The notes under the pieces are model-generated. The model had not been told where the DNA came from. It saw only the letters and a list, made by a program, of their open reading frames with translations, and ran no database searches. This document shows, in pieces, positions 34,696-43,913 of a stretch of DNA of 64,000 nt. The DNA comes from Bacillota bacterium. Its GTDB lineage: Bacteria > Bacillota > Limnochordia > Limnochordales > DUMU01. Both the position numbers and the translations under genes were made by a program. Positions within the stretch are counted from its first letter, which is position 1. Every line of letters starts with the position of its first letter. Location: NCBI GenBank assembly GCA_012839805.1, contig DUMU01000045.1, positions 1 to 64,000 on the forward strand, given 5' to 3'.

Positions 34696-36069
34696 ATGGG
34701 TAAAAAGAAAGCAGCCATTGCGGCGAACGACCGGCGGCGGGCAATGCCGGCGACTCCTGCCGGGCGGGCCAGGCGGGCAGTTTATGACGTTAATGAACGG
34801 CCGCCGGTTCGGCGGTTGATTCCCCTCGGCTTACAGCACCTCTTCGCCATGTTTGGCGCCACAGTCCTCGTTCCCATCCTGACGGGCCTGAACACGCAAG
34901 TAGCCCTCTTCACGGCCGGAGCTGGCACCCTTCTCTTCATCCTGATCACGCAGGGGAAGGTGCCGGCCTATCTCGGTTCATCCTTCGCCTTCATTGCTCC
35001 CATCATCGCCGTATCGCAGGCGTATGGCGCAGCGTACGCCCTGGGAGGGGCGGTCGCCGTCGGCCTCGTTTACGCCCTGGTGGCCGCCGTCATCCGGTTC
35101 GTGGGGACCGGCTGGCTGCAGCGGGTTCTCCCCCCGGTGGTCGTGGGCCCGATCATCATGGTCATCGGGCTCGGGCTCGCGGGCAGCGTGATTGCCGCCG
35201 CCGGGCTCAACCGGCCGGGACTCAGTCTCGCCGACGTCAACGTTCAGATCACGCTCTTTACTGTGGCCGCGACGGCGGTGGCCACCGGATTCTTGCGGGG
35301 CTTCTTCGGCCTGATCCCGGTCCTCATCGGAATCGTGAGCGGATACACCTTTGCTCTCCTGCGGGGAGCGGTTGACTTCACGCCCGTCCTGAACGCCCGG
35401 TGGTTGATGGTTCCGGCGTTCCAATTCCCGCAGTTCAGCTGGGCCGCCGTGGCGGCCATCGTCCCGGTGAGCATCGTCACCCTGGCGGAGCACCTGGGTG
35501 ATGTTCTGGTGCTTTCCAACGTCACGGGCCGGGACTTCACCCGTGACCCCGGGCTTCACCGCACGATCCTGGGCGACGGCCTGGCCACCTCCCTCGCCGG
35601 TCTGCTCGGCGGGCCGCCCAACACGACCTACGGGGAGAACATCGGCGTCATGGCGGTCACCCGGGTATATTCGGTGTGGGCGGTGGGTACGGCCGCCATC
35701 ATGGCCATTGCCCTGGCTTTCATCGGCAAGATGGGGGCGATCCTGAGCACCATCCCCAGTCCGGTGATCACGGGGATGAGCATCGTCCTCTTTGGTACGA
35801 TCGCGGCCTCCGGCATGCGCAACCTTATTCACAACCAGGTCGATTTCGGTGAACGCCGGAATCTCATCATAGCTTCCGTCATCCTGGTGCTCGGTATCGG
35901 CGGGGCGAAGCTCACCATCGGTAGCGTTCATCTTGAGGGCATGGCGCTGGCCGCTCTGGCCGGGGTACTGCTCAACCTGCTGATGCCCGGGGAGAAGACG
36001 AAGGAAGGGACCTCCGGTCAAGTGCAGCCGGAGTCACCGCCGCCGCAGGTCCAGGCGGTAGAAGCGTAA
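34696..36069 (+). CDS. uraA: Uracil/xanthine permease (NCS2 family), UraA/PyrP
   Basis: Membrane transporter for uracil uptake, placed under PyrR control. About 14 hydrophobic segments follow a basic 30-residue tail; family motifs include [17 protein letters not shown] near the first helix and [16 protein letters not shown] near the substrate site. ATG at 34696 was chosen because AAGGAGG lies 8 nt upstream; the open frame from 34633 starts inside the attenuator and cannot be the start. The C-terminal tail is Pro/Gln-rich, and a hexanucleotide repeat continues past its stop codon. Confidence 0.94.
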   Translation: MGKKKAAIAANDRRRAMPATPAGRARRAVYDVNERPPVRRLIPLGLQHLFAMFGATVLVPILTGLNTQVALFTAGAGTLLFILITQGKVPAYLGSSFAFIAPIIAVSQAYGAAYALGGAVAVGLVYALVAAVIRFVGTGWLQRVLPPVVVGPIIMVIGLGLAGSVIAAAGLNRPGLSLADVNVQITLFTVAATAVATGFLRGFFGLIPVLIGIVSGYTFALLRGAVDFTPVLNARWLMVPAFQFPQFSWAAVAAIVPVSIVTLAEHLGDVLVLSNVTGRDFTRDPGLHRTILGDGLATSLAGLLGGPPNTTYGENIGVMAVTRVYSVWAVGTAAIMAIALAFIGKMGAILSTIPSPVITGMSIVLFGTIAASGMRNLIHNQVDFGERRNLIIASVILVLGIGGAKLTIGSVHLEGMALAALAGVLLNLLMPGEKTKEGTSGQVQPESPPPQVQAVEA

Positions 36070-36073
36070 GGAC

Positions 36074-36180
36074 AGGCGCACGTCCAGGTGCAGGCCAATG
36101 CCAAGGCCGGGCGCAGGTACAGGTCCGGGCACAGGCCCGGGCACGGGCGCAGGCGCAGGTGCAAGCGCAGGTGCGGGTGT
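36074..36180. repeat. Degenerate hexanucleotide tandem repeat between uraA and pyrB
   Basis: About 18 six-base units of the GGGCRC / AGGYGC type run in phase across this stretch. It has no unit long enough for a CRISPR and no coding sense that I trust. The first units read as an in-frame Gln/Ala/Val continuation of the uraA tail after its stop codon. Confidence 0.6.
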
Positions 36181-36227
36181 GAAGGGCGGGGGCGGGTGGA
36201 CGGACAAGGCTGGGGGAGGACGATGAA

Positions 36228-37196
36228 ATGCCCTTTCAACGGAAGGACTTGCTCGGTCTGGAGGATCTGACGCGATCCGAGATCGAAGAGATACTCGACA
36301 CTGCCCGGCCGATGCTGGAGGTCTTCAGCCGGCCGGTAAAGAAGTACCCCACCCTGCGGGGACGCATCATGGTCAACCTCTTCTACGAGCCGAGTACCCG
36401 CACCCGTACTTCTTTTGAACTGGCTGCCAAAGCCCTCAGTGCTGACGTAGTGAATATCGCCGTGTCGACTTCCTCGGTCACCAAGGGGGAAAGCCTGGCG
36501 GACACGGCCCACACTCTGGAGGCGCTGGGGGCCGATTGGATCGTCCTGCGGCACAGCTCCTCGGGAGCACCCGCGTGGCTTGCCCGCCGGGTGCGGGCGG
36601 GGGTCATCAACGCCGGAGACGGTTCACACGAACACCCAACCCAGGGACTTCTTGACCTGTTCACCCTTCGGCAGCGCAAGGGCCGGATCGAGGGGTTGCG
36701 GGTTGGAATCGTCGGCGACGTGCTTCACAGCCGGGTCGCCCGTTCTGATATCTGGGGCTTAACCAAACTTGGGGCGCAGGTAGTACTCATCGGACCGCCG
36801 ACCCTGGTGCCTCCCGGTATCGAGCGGATTTTGGATAAAAACCCGGTCCACGCTGCCGAGCCCCCCATAACGGTCGCTTACGACCTGAAGGAAGTGCTGC
36901 CGGTGCTGGACGCGGTGGTGGTACTCCGGCTGCAACTCGAACGGCAAAAGCGGGGTCTTTTCCCCAGCGTCGAGGAGTACAGCCGGCTCTACCGCCTCGA
37001 CTCCGAGCGACTGCGAGAGTGGGGGGCGAAACCGGACCTGGTGGTCATGCACCCCGGGCCGGCCAACCTGGGCCTTGAAATCAGCGAAGAGCTCGCCAAC
37101 TCGGACCGTTCCGCCATTCGTGAACAGGTTCGCAATGGGGTGGCGGTGCGGATGGCGGTGCTATATCTGCTGGCCGGGGGGACGGTTACGGGGTGA
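36228..37196 (+). CDS. pyrB: Aspartate carbamoyltransferase catalytic subunit
   Basis: Second step of UMP synthesis: carbamoyl phosphate plus aspartate to carbamoyl aspartate. The carbamoyl phosphate loop is [11 protein letters not shown], followed by [19 protein letters not shown] and the C-terminal MHPGPAN (with the expected Arg-containing segment before it). Length (322 aa) is normal. ATG at 36228 has GGAGG 8 nt upstream. No pyrI regulatory subunit is present, as usual in Gram-positive bacteria. Confidence 0.96.
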   Translation: MPFQRKDLLGLEDLTRSEIEEILDTARPMLEVFSRPVKKYPTLRGRIMVNLFYEPSTRTRTSFELAAKALSADVVNIAVSTSSVTKGESLADTAHTLEALGADWIVLRHSSSGAPAWLARRVRAGVINAGDGSHEHPTQGLLDLFTLRQRKGRIEGLRVGIVGDVLHSRVARSDIWGLTKLGAQVVLIGPPTLVPPGIERILDKNPVHAAEPPITVAYDLKEVLPVLDAVVVLRLQLERQKRGLFPSVEEYSRLYRLDSERLREWGAKPDLVVMHPGPANLGLEISEELANSDRSAIREQVRNGVAVRMAVLYLLAGGTVTG

Positions 37197-37314
37197 GCCG
37201 CACGGACGGCTCTGACTCGGCCGGGGCGAAGGCGTCAGAACGGCATGGTGCATGCAACAGGACCTGGACAAAAAACCCCGAAGGGTGTACCGGGGGGCTT
37301 AAGGAAGATGAGCG

Positions 37315-38787
37315 ATGAAAGAAACTAACTCCCCGCGCAACTGGTGGCTGCGGGGCGGGCGAGTGATCGACCCGGCTCACGACCGGGACGAGCGGGCCGA
37401 CGTTTGGATCGTGGACGGTCGCATCGCCGCCATCCGCCCGGTGGAGGAAGCCCGGCGCGGGGGTCCCGGCGGTGCTTCGGCCGGTGCGATCTCTGATAAC
37501 GAGGACGGTGGAGGCAGGTCCGGCCACGAGGCCGGGAGTGCCGGTGACGAAGAACTCCGGGCCGCCCTGGGCGCGGCCGTCGGGACTTTAGCCGGCCTCC
37601 AGACGCTGGACGCAGATGGTCTCCTCGTCTTGCCGGGGCTGGTCGACATGCACGTTCACCTGCGCGAACCCGGGCAGGAGCGTAAGGAGACCATCGCCAC
37701 CGGGGCCCGGGCGGCCCTCGCCGGCGGGTTCACCTCCGTGGCTTGCATGCCCAACACGGAACCTGCCCTGGATAACGCCGCCGCCATCCGCTTCGTTCGG
37801 GAACGCGCCGCCGCGGCCCGAGCTGCTCGCGTCTACCCCATCGGCGCCATCACCAAAGGGCGCCGGGGTGAGGAGCTTGCGCCCGTCGGAGAGATGGTCG
37901 AGGCCGGCGCGGTGGCCATCTCCGACGACGGTAACCCGGTGGCCGACGCGGCGCTCCTTCGCCATGCCCTGGAATACAGCCTGCGCTTCGGCATCCCCGT
38001 GATCGAGCACTGCGATGACCCGACCCTCTCCGCGGGCGGTGTGATGAACGAAGGCCCCACGGCCCTTCGCCTTGGCCTGCGGGGCATCCCCGCCGCCGGG
38101 GAGGTGAGCTGCGTCTTCCGAGATTGCCTCCTGGCCGAGCTCGCCGGCACGGGAGCCCGGCTTCACATCGCCCATGTTTCCACCGCGGGGGCGGTGGAGG
38201 TACTGCGGTGGGCACGTTCCCGGGGCATTCAAGTTACGGCGGAAGTCACTCCCCACCATCTACTGCTTACCGAAGAGGCGGTAGCCAGTTCCGGATACGA
38301 TCCCGACACCAAGGTGAACCCTCCGCTGCGCACGGAAGCCGACCGCCGTGCGCTTCTGGCCGCCCTGCGGGAAGGCCTGATCGACTGTATTGCCAGCGAT
38401 CACGCTCCGCACATGTCCGAGGAGAAGAACGTAGAGTACGATCTGGCTCCCTTCGGCATAGTGGGCCTGGAAACCACCCTGGGCCTGGTCGTGACCGACC
38501 TCATCGCCCCCGGCCTGTTGACCTGGAGCGATGCGGTGTGGCGCCTGGCCGCCGCCCCGGCCCGGGTCCTCGGCCTTCCTGGGGGAGCCGGCACCCTGGG
38601 CCCGGGCGCCGTCGCCGACGTGGTGCTGGTCGACCCCGAGGCCGAATGGGTGGTCGAACCCGGCACATTCTACTCCCGCGGTCGCAACACTCCGTTCCGG
38701 GGGCGGGAGTTGAAGGGGCAGGTAATCTACGCTTTCGTCGGCGGTGAACTGCGTTTCGACCGCACTCGCGGCGGTTTTTTAACCTGA
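37315..38787 (+). CDS. pyrC: Dihydroorotase
   Basis: Third step of UMP synthesis, cyclising carbamoyl aspartate. It is a metal-dependent amidohydrolase of the class found in Gram-positive bacteria: metal motif VDMHVHLREPGQE, substrate motif CMPNTEPALDN, second metal ligands in IEHCDD and IAHVSTAG, and catalytic Asp in SDHAPHMSEEK. At 490 aa it is ~60 longer than usual owing to an Ala/Gly/Ser-rich insert (about residues 48-90) before the metal motif. ATG 37315 follows AAGGAAGATGAGCG. Confidence 0.95.
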   Translation: MKETNSPRNWWLRGGRVIDPAHDRDERADVWIVDGRIAAIRPVEEARRGGPGGASAGAISDNEDGGGRSGHEAGSAGDEELRAALGAAVGTLAGLQTLDADGLLVLPGLVDMHVHLREPGQERKETIATGARAALAGGFTSVACMPNTEPALDNAAAIRFVRERAAAARAARVYPIGAITKGRRGEELAPVGEMVEAGAVAISDDGNPVADAALLRHALEYSLRFGIPVIEHCDDPTLSAGGVMNEGPTALRLGLRGIPAAGEVSCVFRDCLLAELAGTGARLHIAHVSTAGAVEVLRWARSRGIQVTAEVTPHHLLLTEEAVASSGYDPDTKVNPPLRTEADRRALLAALREGLIDCIASDHAPHMSEEKNVEYDLAPFGIVGLETTLGLVVTDLIAPGLLTWSDAVWRLAAAPARVLGLPGGAGTLGPGAVADVVLVDPEAEWVVEPGTFYSRGRNTPFRGRELKGQVIYAFVGGELRFDRTRGGFLT

Positions 38788-38817
38788 AGTCGGCGCTGCC
38801 AACGGGGGCTGGTCAAG

Positions 38818-39915
38818 CTGAACTCGAGTGAGCTGAACTTCGGTGAACGGTTAGCGGCTGCCGTAACCCGGAAAGGCAGCTTCCTGGTGGTGGGAATCGA
38901 TCCCCGGCTGGATCGGCTTCCCTCGCCGGTACTGGATGCCAGCCGGCGGTTGTACGGGCACTGGTGGGAAGGGGCGGCCAACGCGCTCCTGCGGTTCGGC
39001 CGGGGCGTGGTGGAGGCGGTGGCCCCCTTTGCCGTCGCGGTGAAGCTGCAGATAGCATTCTATGAGATGTACGGTTGGTGGGGGCTTGAGGCCTACTCGC
39101 AAATCGCGGCCTACGCCCGGGAACTCGGGCTCATGGTGATCGGCGACGTCAAGCGGGGTGATATCGCGTCCACCGCCGAGGCTTATGCCGCCGCTCACCT
39201 GGGAGAAGTGGTATTGCCGGGCGGCGAGAAAACCGCGGGGCTGTTCAATGTGGATGCAATCACCATCAACCCCTATCTCGGTAGCGACGGAGTGCTGCCG
39301 TTCGTGCGGCAGGCAGTTCAACATGGCCGGGGTGTGTTCGTGCTGGTTCGCACCTCCAACCCTTCCGCCGGTGAACTGCAGGATCTCACCGTCCAGCCAC
39401 CGGATTCTGCTGCCCGGCCGCCGGGTCTCCCCGCCCGGCCGCGGGCGGTGCGCCTGTGGGAGCAGGTGGCGGCGTTGGTCCGCCAATGGGGTGAGCTGGC
39501 CGGCACCCCGGGCGGGGAGGTAGACGACGCGGGCGTCCGGCGGGCCGGGGCGGGAACCGGAGGGCAGGCCTTGAACCGGGGGAGCGGAGAGCAGCCCTTC
39601 GGGCCGGTGGGGGCGGTGGTGGGGGCGACTTACCCCGAGGACCTGGCCCGGGCTCGAGAACTCCTGCCCAACCAGTGGATACTCGTGCCCGGATACGGGA
39701 CGCAAGGAGCTACGGCCCGGGATGCGGTTCAGGCGTGCTGCCCGGGTACCCGGCTGGGAGCGCTGGTCAACGCCGGCCGGAGCATCATCTATGCCTTCTC
39801 TGAGCCCCGGTGGATGGAGGGCCGCAAACCTTCACAGTGGGCCAAAGCCGTAGCTGCCGCGGCCCGCCACGCCCGTGACGAACTGCTCGCGGCCGCGGAC
39901 ACAAGACATGCGTAG
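38818..39915 (+). CDS. pyrF: Orotidine 5'-phosphate decarboxylase (type 2), no canonical start codon
   Basis: Last step of UMP synthesis. The catalytic core DVKRGDIASTAEAYA (D-x-K-x2-D type) and NVDAITINPYLGSDG identify the PyrF subfamily 2. The first in-frame ATG/GTG/TTG is GTG 38887, but it would cut off the conserved FGERLAAAVTRKGSFL segment that the enzyme needs. The frame is open upstream to a stop at 38785-38787 (the pyrC stop region) with no ATG, GTG or TTG. I place the start at CTG 38818, 9 nt after GGGGG. A ~60-residue Pro/Arg/Gly-rich insert lies in the middle, so the protein is longer than the usual ~270-310 aa. Confidence 0.88.
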   Translation: MNSSELNFGERLAAAVTRKGSFLVVGIDPRLDRLPSPVLDASRRLYGHWWEGAANALLRFGRGVVEAVAPFAVAVKLQIAFYEMYGWWGLEAYSQIAAYARELGLMVIGDVKRGDIASTAEAYAAAHLGEVVLPGGEKTAGLFNVDAITINPYLGSDGVLPFVRQAVQHGRGVFVLVRTSNPSAGELQDLTVQPPDSAARPPGLPARPRAVRLWEQVAALVRQWGELAGTPGGEVDDAGVRRAGAGTGGQALNRGSGEQPFGPVGAVVGATYPEDLARARELLPNQWILVPGYGTQGATARDAVQACCPGTRLGALVNAGRSIIYAFSEPRWMEGRKPSQWAKAVAAAARHARDELLAAADTRHA

Positions 39916-39942
39916 CGCTTACTAGAGGAACGGGGTGGTTAC

Positions 39943-40014
39943 ATGCGTTGGTGGACGTGGTTGCCGGCACCATGGTCGGATACGAGGACGGTCTGGGAAA
40001 TCGATGGCGTATAG
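39943..40014 (+). CDS. Tryptophan-rich 23-residue peptide
   Basis: A short frame with five Trp in 23 residues (MRWWTWLPAPW...), preceded by GGGGTGG 4 nt upstream and followed 9 nt later by the SHOCT gene. It could be a leader peptide that couples translation of the SHOCT gene to Trp supply or ribosome stalling, or a chance frame. SHOCT proteins often have Trp/Met-rich N-termini, so it might also be a detached front part of that gene. Confidence 0.3.
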   Translation: MRWWTWLPAPWSDTRTVWEIDGV

Positions 40015-40023
40015 GGTTGGATC

Positions 40024-40281
40024 ATGGGCATCATGATGCTGCTTTGGATGGCCTTGCCGTTGATACTGATCGCGATCGGCATCTACCTCCTGGTACGGGT
40101 CTCGCCAGGCCGGTCGGGCCAGGTTCAGTCACCGCCCCCGCCATCACGACCCACTTCGACCGCTCTTGCGATTCTTGCTGAACGGTACGCCCGGGGTGAG
40201 ATCAGCACCGAGGAGTACCGGGCGATGCGCGCTGAGCTTGAAGGCGCGGACAGAGCAGGTACTGGAGGAGTACAGTCATAG
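40024..40281 (+). CDS. Small membrane protein with C-terminal SHOCT domain
   Basis: An 85-residue protein with one N-terminal membrane helix (LLWMALPLILIAIGIYLLV), a Pro/Ser linker and a SHOCT motif (LAERYARGEISTEEYRAMRAELE) near residues 50-72. SHOCT motifs are short oligomerisation or interaction elements often found at the ends of small membrane proteins. Its role is unknown. It follows pyrF and the Trp-rich peptide. Confidence 0.75.
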   Translation: MGIMMLLWMALPLILIAIGIYLLVRVSPGRSGQVQSPPPPSRPTSTALAILAERYARGEISTEEYRAMRAELEGADRAGTGGVQS

Positions 40282-40363
40282 GCCCCATTGGGTAGTGTTC
40301 AGTTCGAAAGCAACGGAGGTTTGCCCGGCAAGTACTTGACAGCCATGGCGGTAAGATAACCTG

Positions 40364-40392
40364 TTGACTTCCCCAGCCTGCGGTGGTAATCT
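40364..40392 (+). promoter_or_regulatory. Promoter upstream of the second sugar-binding protein gene
   Basis: TTGACT (40364-40369), 17-nt spacer, TAATCT (40387-40392). The -10 box is the left arm of a small inverted repeat TAATCT / AGATTA. Confidence 0.65.
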
Positions 40393-40404
40393 AATGGAAG
40401 ATTA

Positions 40405-40416
40405 GCAATCGTTTTC
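40405..40416. promoter_or_regulatory. LacI/CcpA-type operator
   Basis: GCAATCGTTTTC matches the LacI-family core GNAANCGNTTNC at every fixed position and is close to a catabolite response element. It lies ~12 nt after the -10 box, a blocking position, ~220 nt upstream of the sugar-binding protein gene. No LacI-family gene is in the window. Confidence 0.55.
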
Positions 40417-40636
40417 CACACGCACGCAGGACATCATGCCATCCCGGTGAGCCGCGCCTGCTAAACAACGCCGTCCGGTTACCCGTGTCCGTTCGGCAAA
40501 CGATTACTACCGCCGGGACGCCCGAGATAACGCCGAGGAGGGAGGGGATACAAGTCGCGTGCACCTGTACGAGGGTAGCTGAAAGGATGGTGAGGTTTGC
40601 CGTCCGGATTCCGAGAACATCTGAGGAGGGAGCGGA

Positions 40637-41926
40637 ATGCTTCGGCGAGGTTGTTGGCGGACCGCTTTGGCTCGCGGATTGGCGACAGGACTCCTGCTCT
40701 CCGGCATGCTCTGGTCGGCACAGGATGCCGAGGCCAGGAAAGTCACTCTGGAAGGCTGGGACTACGTCAAAGAACGCGTGGACCTCTACCAGAAAAAGGC
40801 CGACGAGTACCACAAGCTGCACCCGGATGTGGAGATCAAATTCACCACGGTGCCGTTTGGCGAGTACTTCAGCAAGATCCTCACGTCCATGGCGGGTGGA
40901 AGTCCGCCGGATATGTTCATCCACCACCCGTCGCAGGTCTCAAGCTTTGAAGGAATGTTGAGTCCGTTCCCGAAGGATCTGTTTCCGCTCGATAAGATGG
41001 ACGATAATCTTGCTTTTACGGCCGGGTTCGTAGTAAACGGCGAGTTCTACCTCTATCCGGTTGGGCTCCTTTCGGCGCTGGTCTTCTACAACAAGGATCT
41101 CTGGGAAGAGGCCGGCATGGGGAATGTTCCTCAGACTTGGGCCGAGTTGCGTACGGCTGCTCGGAAGCTCACCCAGAAAGACGGCGGGGTGCTGAAGGTA
41201 GCCGGCTTCTCGTTTGCCAAGGAGATCAAGTACCTCTGGCCTGACCTGAACTACCAGATGGGCGGCTACCTGTTCAACGAGAAGAAGACAGGCGTGACGT
41301 GGGACACGCCGGAGGGTCAGAAGGCCATCGACCTGATCGACGCCATGTTGAGAGACGGGATCAGCGATCTGCCCAACCACCTGCTGGACTTCGCGGCGGG
41401 AAAGGCGGCTATGGAGTACGGTTGGGGCTGGAAGCGCGTTGGCTATTCGAAAGTCAAGGGACTCAGATGGGACGTATTCCAACTGCCCACGACAGACGGC
41501 GACAACTTCCCGGCGCGGGCCCGCAGCGCGGTCGCACTGGGTTTCTCGGTGCCGTACAATGTCCCGGCGGCCGACAAGGCGGAGACGTTCAAGTTCCTCC
41601 AATGGTTGTATTCCAGCGATGACTTCCTCGTCCAGCTAAACGAGCTCATGGGTACCGTCCCGACTCGTCGCAGCCTCTGGTCGCACTCGACCATCTTGAA
41701 GGACAACGTCTTCCGCACAACCGTGAAGCAACTGCCGTACACAGTCCTGCCAGGCGAGTTCCCCTCCTGGGTCGAGAGCATCCTGGACGAGATGCAGACG
41801 GCGATCACGGTGAAGGGAGTTGCCGCGCGGTTGGCTTTGAAGCAGGCGCAGGAGAAAGGTGACGCCTGGCTGAAGAAGGAACCGGCGGGTTGGGTCATCG
41901 AACGGGTGACAAGGCCGAGGAAGTAA
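40637..41926 (+). CDS. Extracellular solute-binding protein, sugar ABC type (family 1)
   Basis: Binding protein of a carbohydrate ABC importer. A signal peptide covers residues 1-~33 (ALARGLATGLLLSGMLWSAQDAEA). The mature protein shows ADEYHKLHPDVEIKFTTVPFGEY, SMAGGSPPDMFIHH and a C-terminal family pattern. ATG at 40637 follows GAGGAGGGAG. A long 355-nt leader with promoter and LacI-type operator precedes it. It has no permease or ATPase neighbours. A strong hairpin follows at 41945-41997. Confidence 0.87.
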   Translation: MLRRGCWRTALARGLATGLLLSGMLWSAQDAEARKVTLEGWDYVKERVDLYQKKADEYHKLHPDVEIKFTTVPFGEYFSKILTSMAGGSPPDMFIHHPSQVSSFEGMLSPFPKDLFPLDKMDDNLAFTAGFVVNGEFYLYPVGLLSALVFYNKDLWEEAGMGNVPQTWAELRTAARKLTQKDGGVLKVAGFSFAKEIKYLWPDLNYQMGGYLFNEKKTGVTWDTPEGQKAIDLIDAMLRDGISDLPNHLLDFAAGKAAMEYGWGWKRVGYSKVKGLRWDVFQLPTTDGDNFPARARSAVALGFSVPYNVPAADKAETFKFLQWLYSSDDFLVQLNELMGTVPTRRSLWSHSTILKDNVFRTTVKQLPYTVLPGEFPSWVESILDEMQTAITVKGVAARLALKQAQEKGDAWLKKEPAGWVIERVTRPRK

Positions 41927-41944
41927 CCAAGCTTAGCAAGCGAC

Positions 41945-41997
41945 GGCGGGTCGAACCGGGGCTGAGCTGCTCCGAGCAGGCTTACGGTTGACCCGCC
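41945..41997 (+). terminator. Long hairpin after the sugar-binding protein gene
   Basis: GGCGGGTC plus AACCG pair with CGGTT plus GACCCGCC across a ~25-nt loop with a single bulged base. No clear T-run follows. It probably ends or stabilises the transcript. Confidence 0.5.
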
Positions 41998-42184
41998 ATC
42001 CTTCGCGCTGCAATTGCGCCAGCTACTCAGCCAGTGTTCTTCCACGGAAGCACCGTGGCGAAATTATCCAGCGCCTAAAACGGCCCGGTTCGGTGCCCGG
42101 TTCTCCGGGTCCACTTTATTACTCAAGCCGGGAGGAAAGTGGGGCTCGATGCCGAACCCATGTTTGCGACAGAGGGGTGAGGGA

Positions 42185-43876
42185 ATGCGGTTCGTTCACG
42201 CAGCCGATCTGCACCTCGACAGTCCCGTGGAAGGGGTTACAGCCGGCATGCCGGCCGAGCTCGCCCGGGAGGTACGGGAGGCAACCCTCACCACTCTGGA
42301 CCGGCTGGTGCAACTGTGCAAGGAGGAGAGAGTTGACTTCCTGCTTTTGGCAGGCGACGTCTACGACCAGGCAGACCGGGGACTACGGGCCCAGATCCGC
42401 TTTCGCCGGGCGGTGGAGGAGCTGGAGCGGGTGGGGATTCCAGTGTTCCTGGTTCATGGCAATCACGACGACCTGGGCCATGATCAGCTACCGCTGGAAT
42501 GGCCCTCCAACCTTCACGTCTTTCCTGCCGGCCAGGCGGACGCCCGGACGGTAAGCCCTGCGCCAGAGCAAGGTAAAGGAGCTGGATACACCGGGACGAT
42601 TGCTCGAGTGTTCGGGATCAGCTACCCCCACCGGCAGGTTCGCGAGGATTATGCCGAGCGCCTGATCAGGTATCAACGGGCTGCTGGCCGGGCGGGTAGC
42701 CCGGCGGCGGAAGGCGAGCCGCGGGGTGGGCTCGCTACTGCACGCGGGGGCGAGCCGGTCGAGCCGGACGACGCCGCGGGGAGTTCTACCTGGGACATTG
42801 CTTTGTTGCACGCGAACGTAGACGGTTCACCGGAGGCGGACCCGTATTCCCCCTGCCGGCTGAGCGAGCTGGTGGCAGCCGGCGGGAAGCGCGGCTTCCA
42901 ATACTGGGCCTTGGGGCACGTTCACGAGCGGCGCATCCTGCACCCCGGTGAACCGGTGGTGGCCTATCCGGGTAATCCCCAGGGCCGTGGGTTTGCCGAG
43001 CCGGGATGGCGAGGCGTCTATCTGGTATACGTGGGCGAGGAGTCCGGGAGCGACTGGAATAGTGCAGGCAGCCGCCAGGGCGGGGCGGGCGGGGTGAGGA
43101 TCGACTTCGTCCCGTTACAGGCCGTGGTCTGGCACGTCGAGAGGATCAACCTGGAAAGCCCGCCGGGATGGCCCGGGGAAAAAGAGGCGGGTGGGGAAGC
43201 CGATGCGGAAGCGGTCACTCGTTACCTGGAAGAAGTAGTCCGGTTGGTGCGTGCTTCCTATTCCTTGCTACCGGCTTCGGCGCAGGGCAGGATCGGATAC
43301 CTGCCAATCGGCGTGATCCTCGAGATCGAGCTCACCGGGCGAACACCTCTTTATGGCTGGTTGCGACGGCCCGACACCCAGGAAGAGCTCTTGCGGGTGA
43401 CCCGAGACCTGCACAGCTCCAGTGGCCGGGAGGGTGCCGGGCCGTGGGTATGGCCAGCAAGGCTTCAGGTAAAGGTGAGGCCTCCCATCGATAAGGCGGA
43501 GCTGGCACAGGAGGATAGCTTTGCCGGCGAACTCGTGCGTTTGGCCGGGGCGCTGAAAGCCGCCCTTGCCGGCGGCCGGGAAGCGGCGCCGGGAGTACTC
43601 ACCGTACGGCGCGGGCGCGAGGAGGCGGCTGCGGCGGCGAGTGATACCCTCTTCGAGCCGGGCGTGGCAGAGTCCGCCGGGGTCGAGATGGGCCGGGCCA
43701 GGGTTTCGCCTCGGGCTCTCCTGGACGACTGGCTGAGTGCCCTGCGGGGCAAGCCGGAAGCAGCCGAGATTTTGGCTTCAGTGACTCCCGAGGAGCTGCA
43801 GGCCTGGATCGAAGCGGCAGAAGATCGGCTCCTGGATCTGCTGGAAGAGGCCGCGCCGGCGGCGGGTAAGGATTGA
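42185..43876 (+). CDS. DNA repair metallophosphoesterase, YhaO/SbcD-like
   Basis: Exonuclease subunit of the Mre11/SbcD type. The metal-binding motifs appear in order: AADLHLDSP (D-x-H), LLAGDVYDQ (GD), VHGNHDD (GNHD) and ALGHVHERR (GHxH). A Gly/Ala/Glu-rich insert sits near residues 160-195. The C-terminal part of ~200 residues is charged. ATG at 42185 is preceded by GAGGGGTGAGG. It is followed 37 nt later by the large ATPase, with which it should form a DNA double-strand break processing complex as YhaO-YhaN do in Bacillus. Confidence 0.88.
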   Translation: MRFVHAADLHLDSPVEGVTAGMPAELAREVREATLTTLDRLVQLCKEERVDFLLLAGDVYDQADRGLRAQIRFRRAVEELERVGIPVFLVHGNHDDLGHDQLPLEWPSNLHVFPAGQADARTVSPAPEQGKGAGYTGTIARVFGISYPHRQVREDYAERLIRYQRAAGRAGSPAAEGEPRGGLATARGGEPVEPDDAAGSSTWDIALLHANVDGSPEADPYSPCRLSELVAAGGKRGFQYWALGHVHERRILHPGEPVVAYPGNPQGRGFAEPGWRGVYLVYVGEESGSDWNSAGSRQGGAGGVRIDFVPLQAVVWHVERINLESPPGWPGEKEAGGEADAEAVTRYLEEVVRLVRASYSLLPASAQGRIGYLPIGVILEIELTGRTPLYGWLRRPDTQEELLRVTRDLHSSSGREGAGPWVWPARLQVKVRPPIDKAELAQEDSFAGELVRLAGALKAALAGGREAAPGVLTVRRGREEAAAAASDTLFEPGVAESAGVEMGRARVSPRALLDDWLSALRGKPEAAEILASVTPEELQAWIEAAEDRLLDLLEEAAPAAGKD

Positions 43877-43913
43877 GCCGGAAGGATCAGCCCACGAAGG
43901 AGCGACCGGGAAA

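Noticed and set aside
36074-36180. CRISPR-like repeat array
   Set aside because: Units are six bases long, degenerate and contiguous, with no spacers.
42014-42184. Extended N-terminus of the YhaO-like protein
   Set aside because: The 57 extra residues are not conserved-looking, and a strong ribosome site precedes ATG 42185, where the family N-terminus starts.
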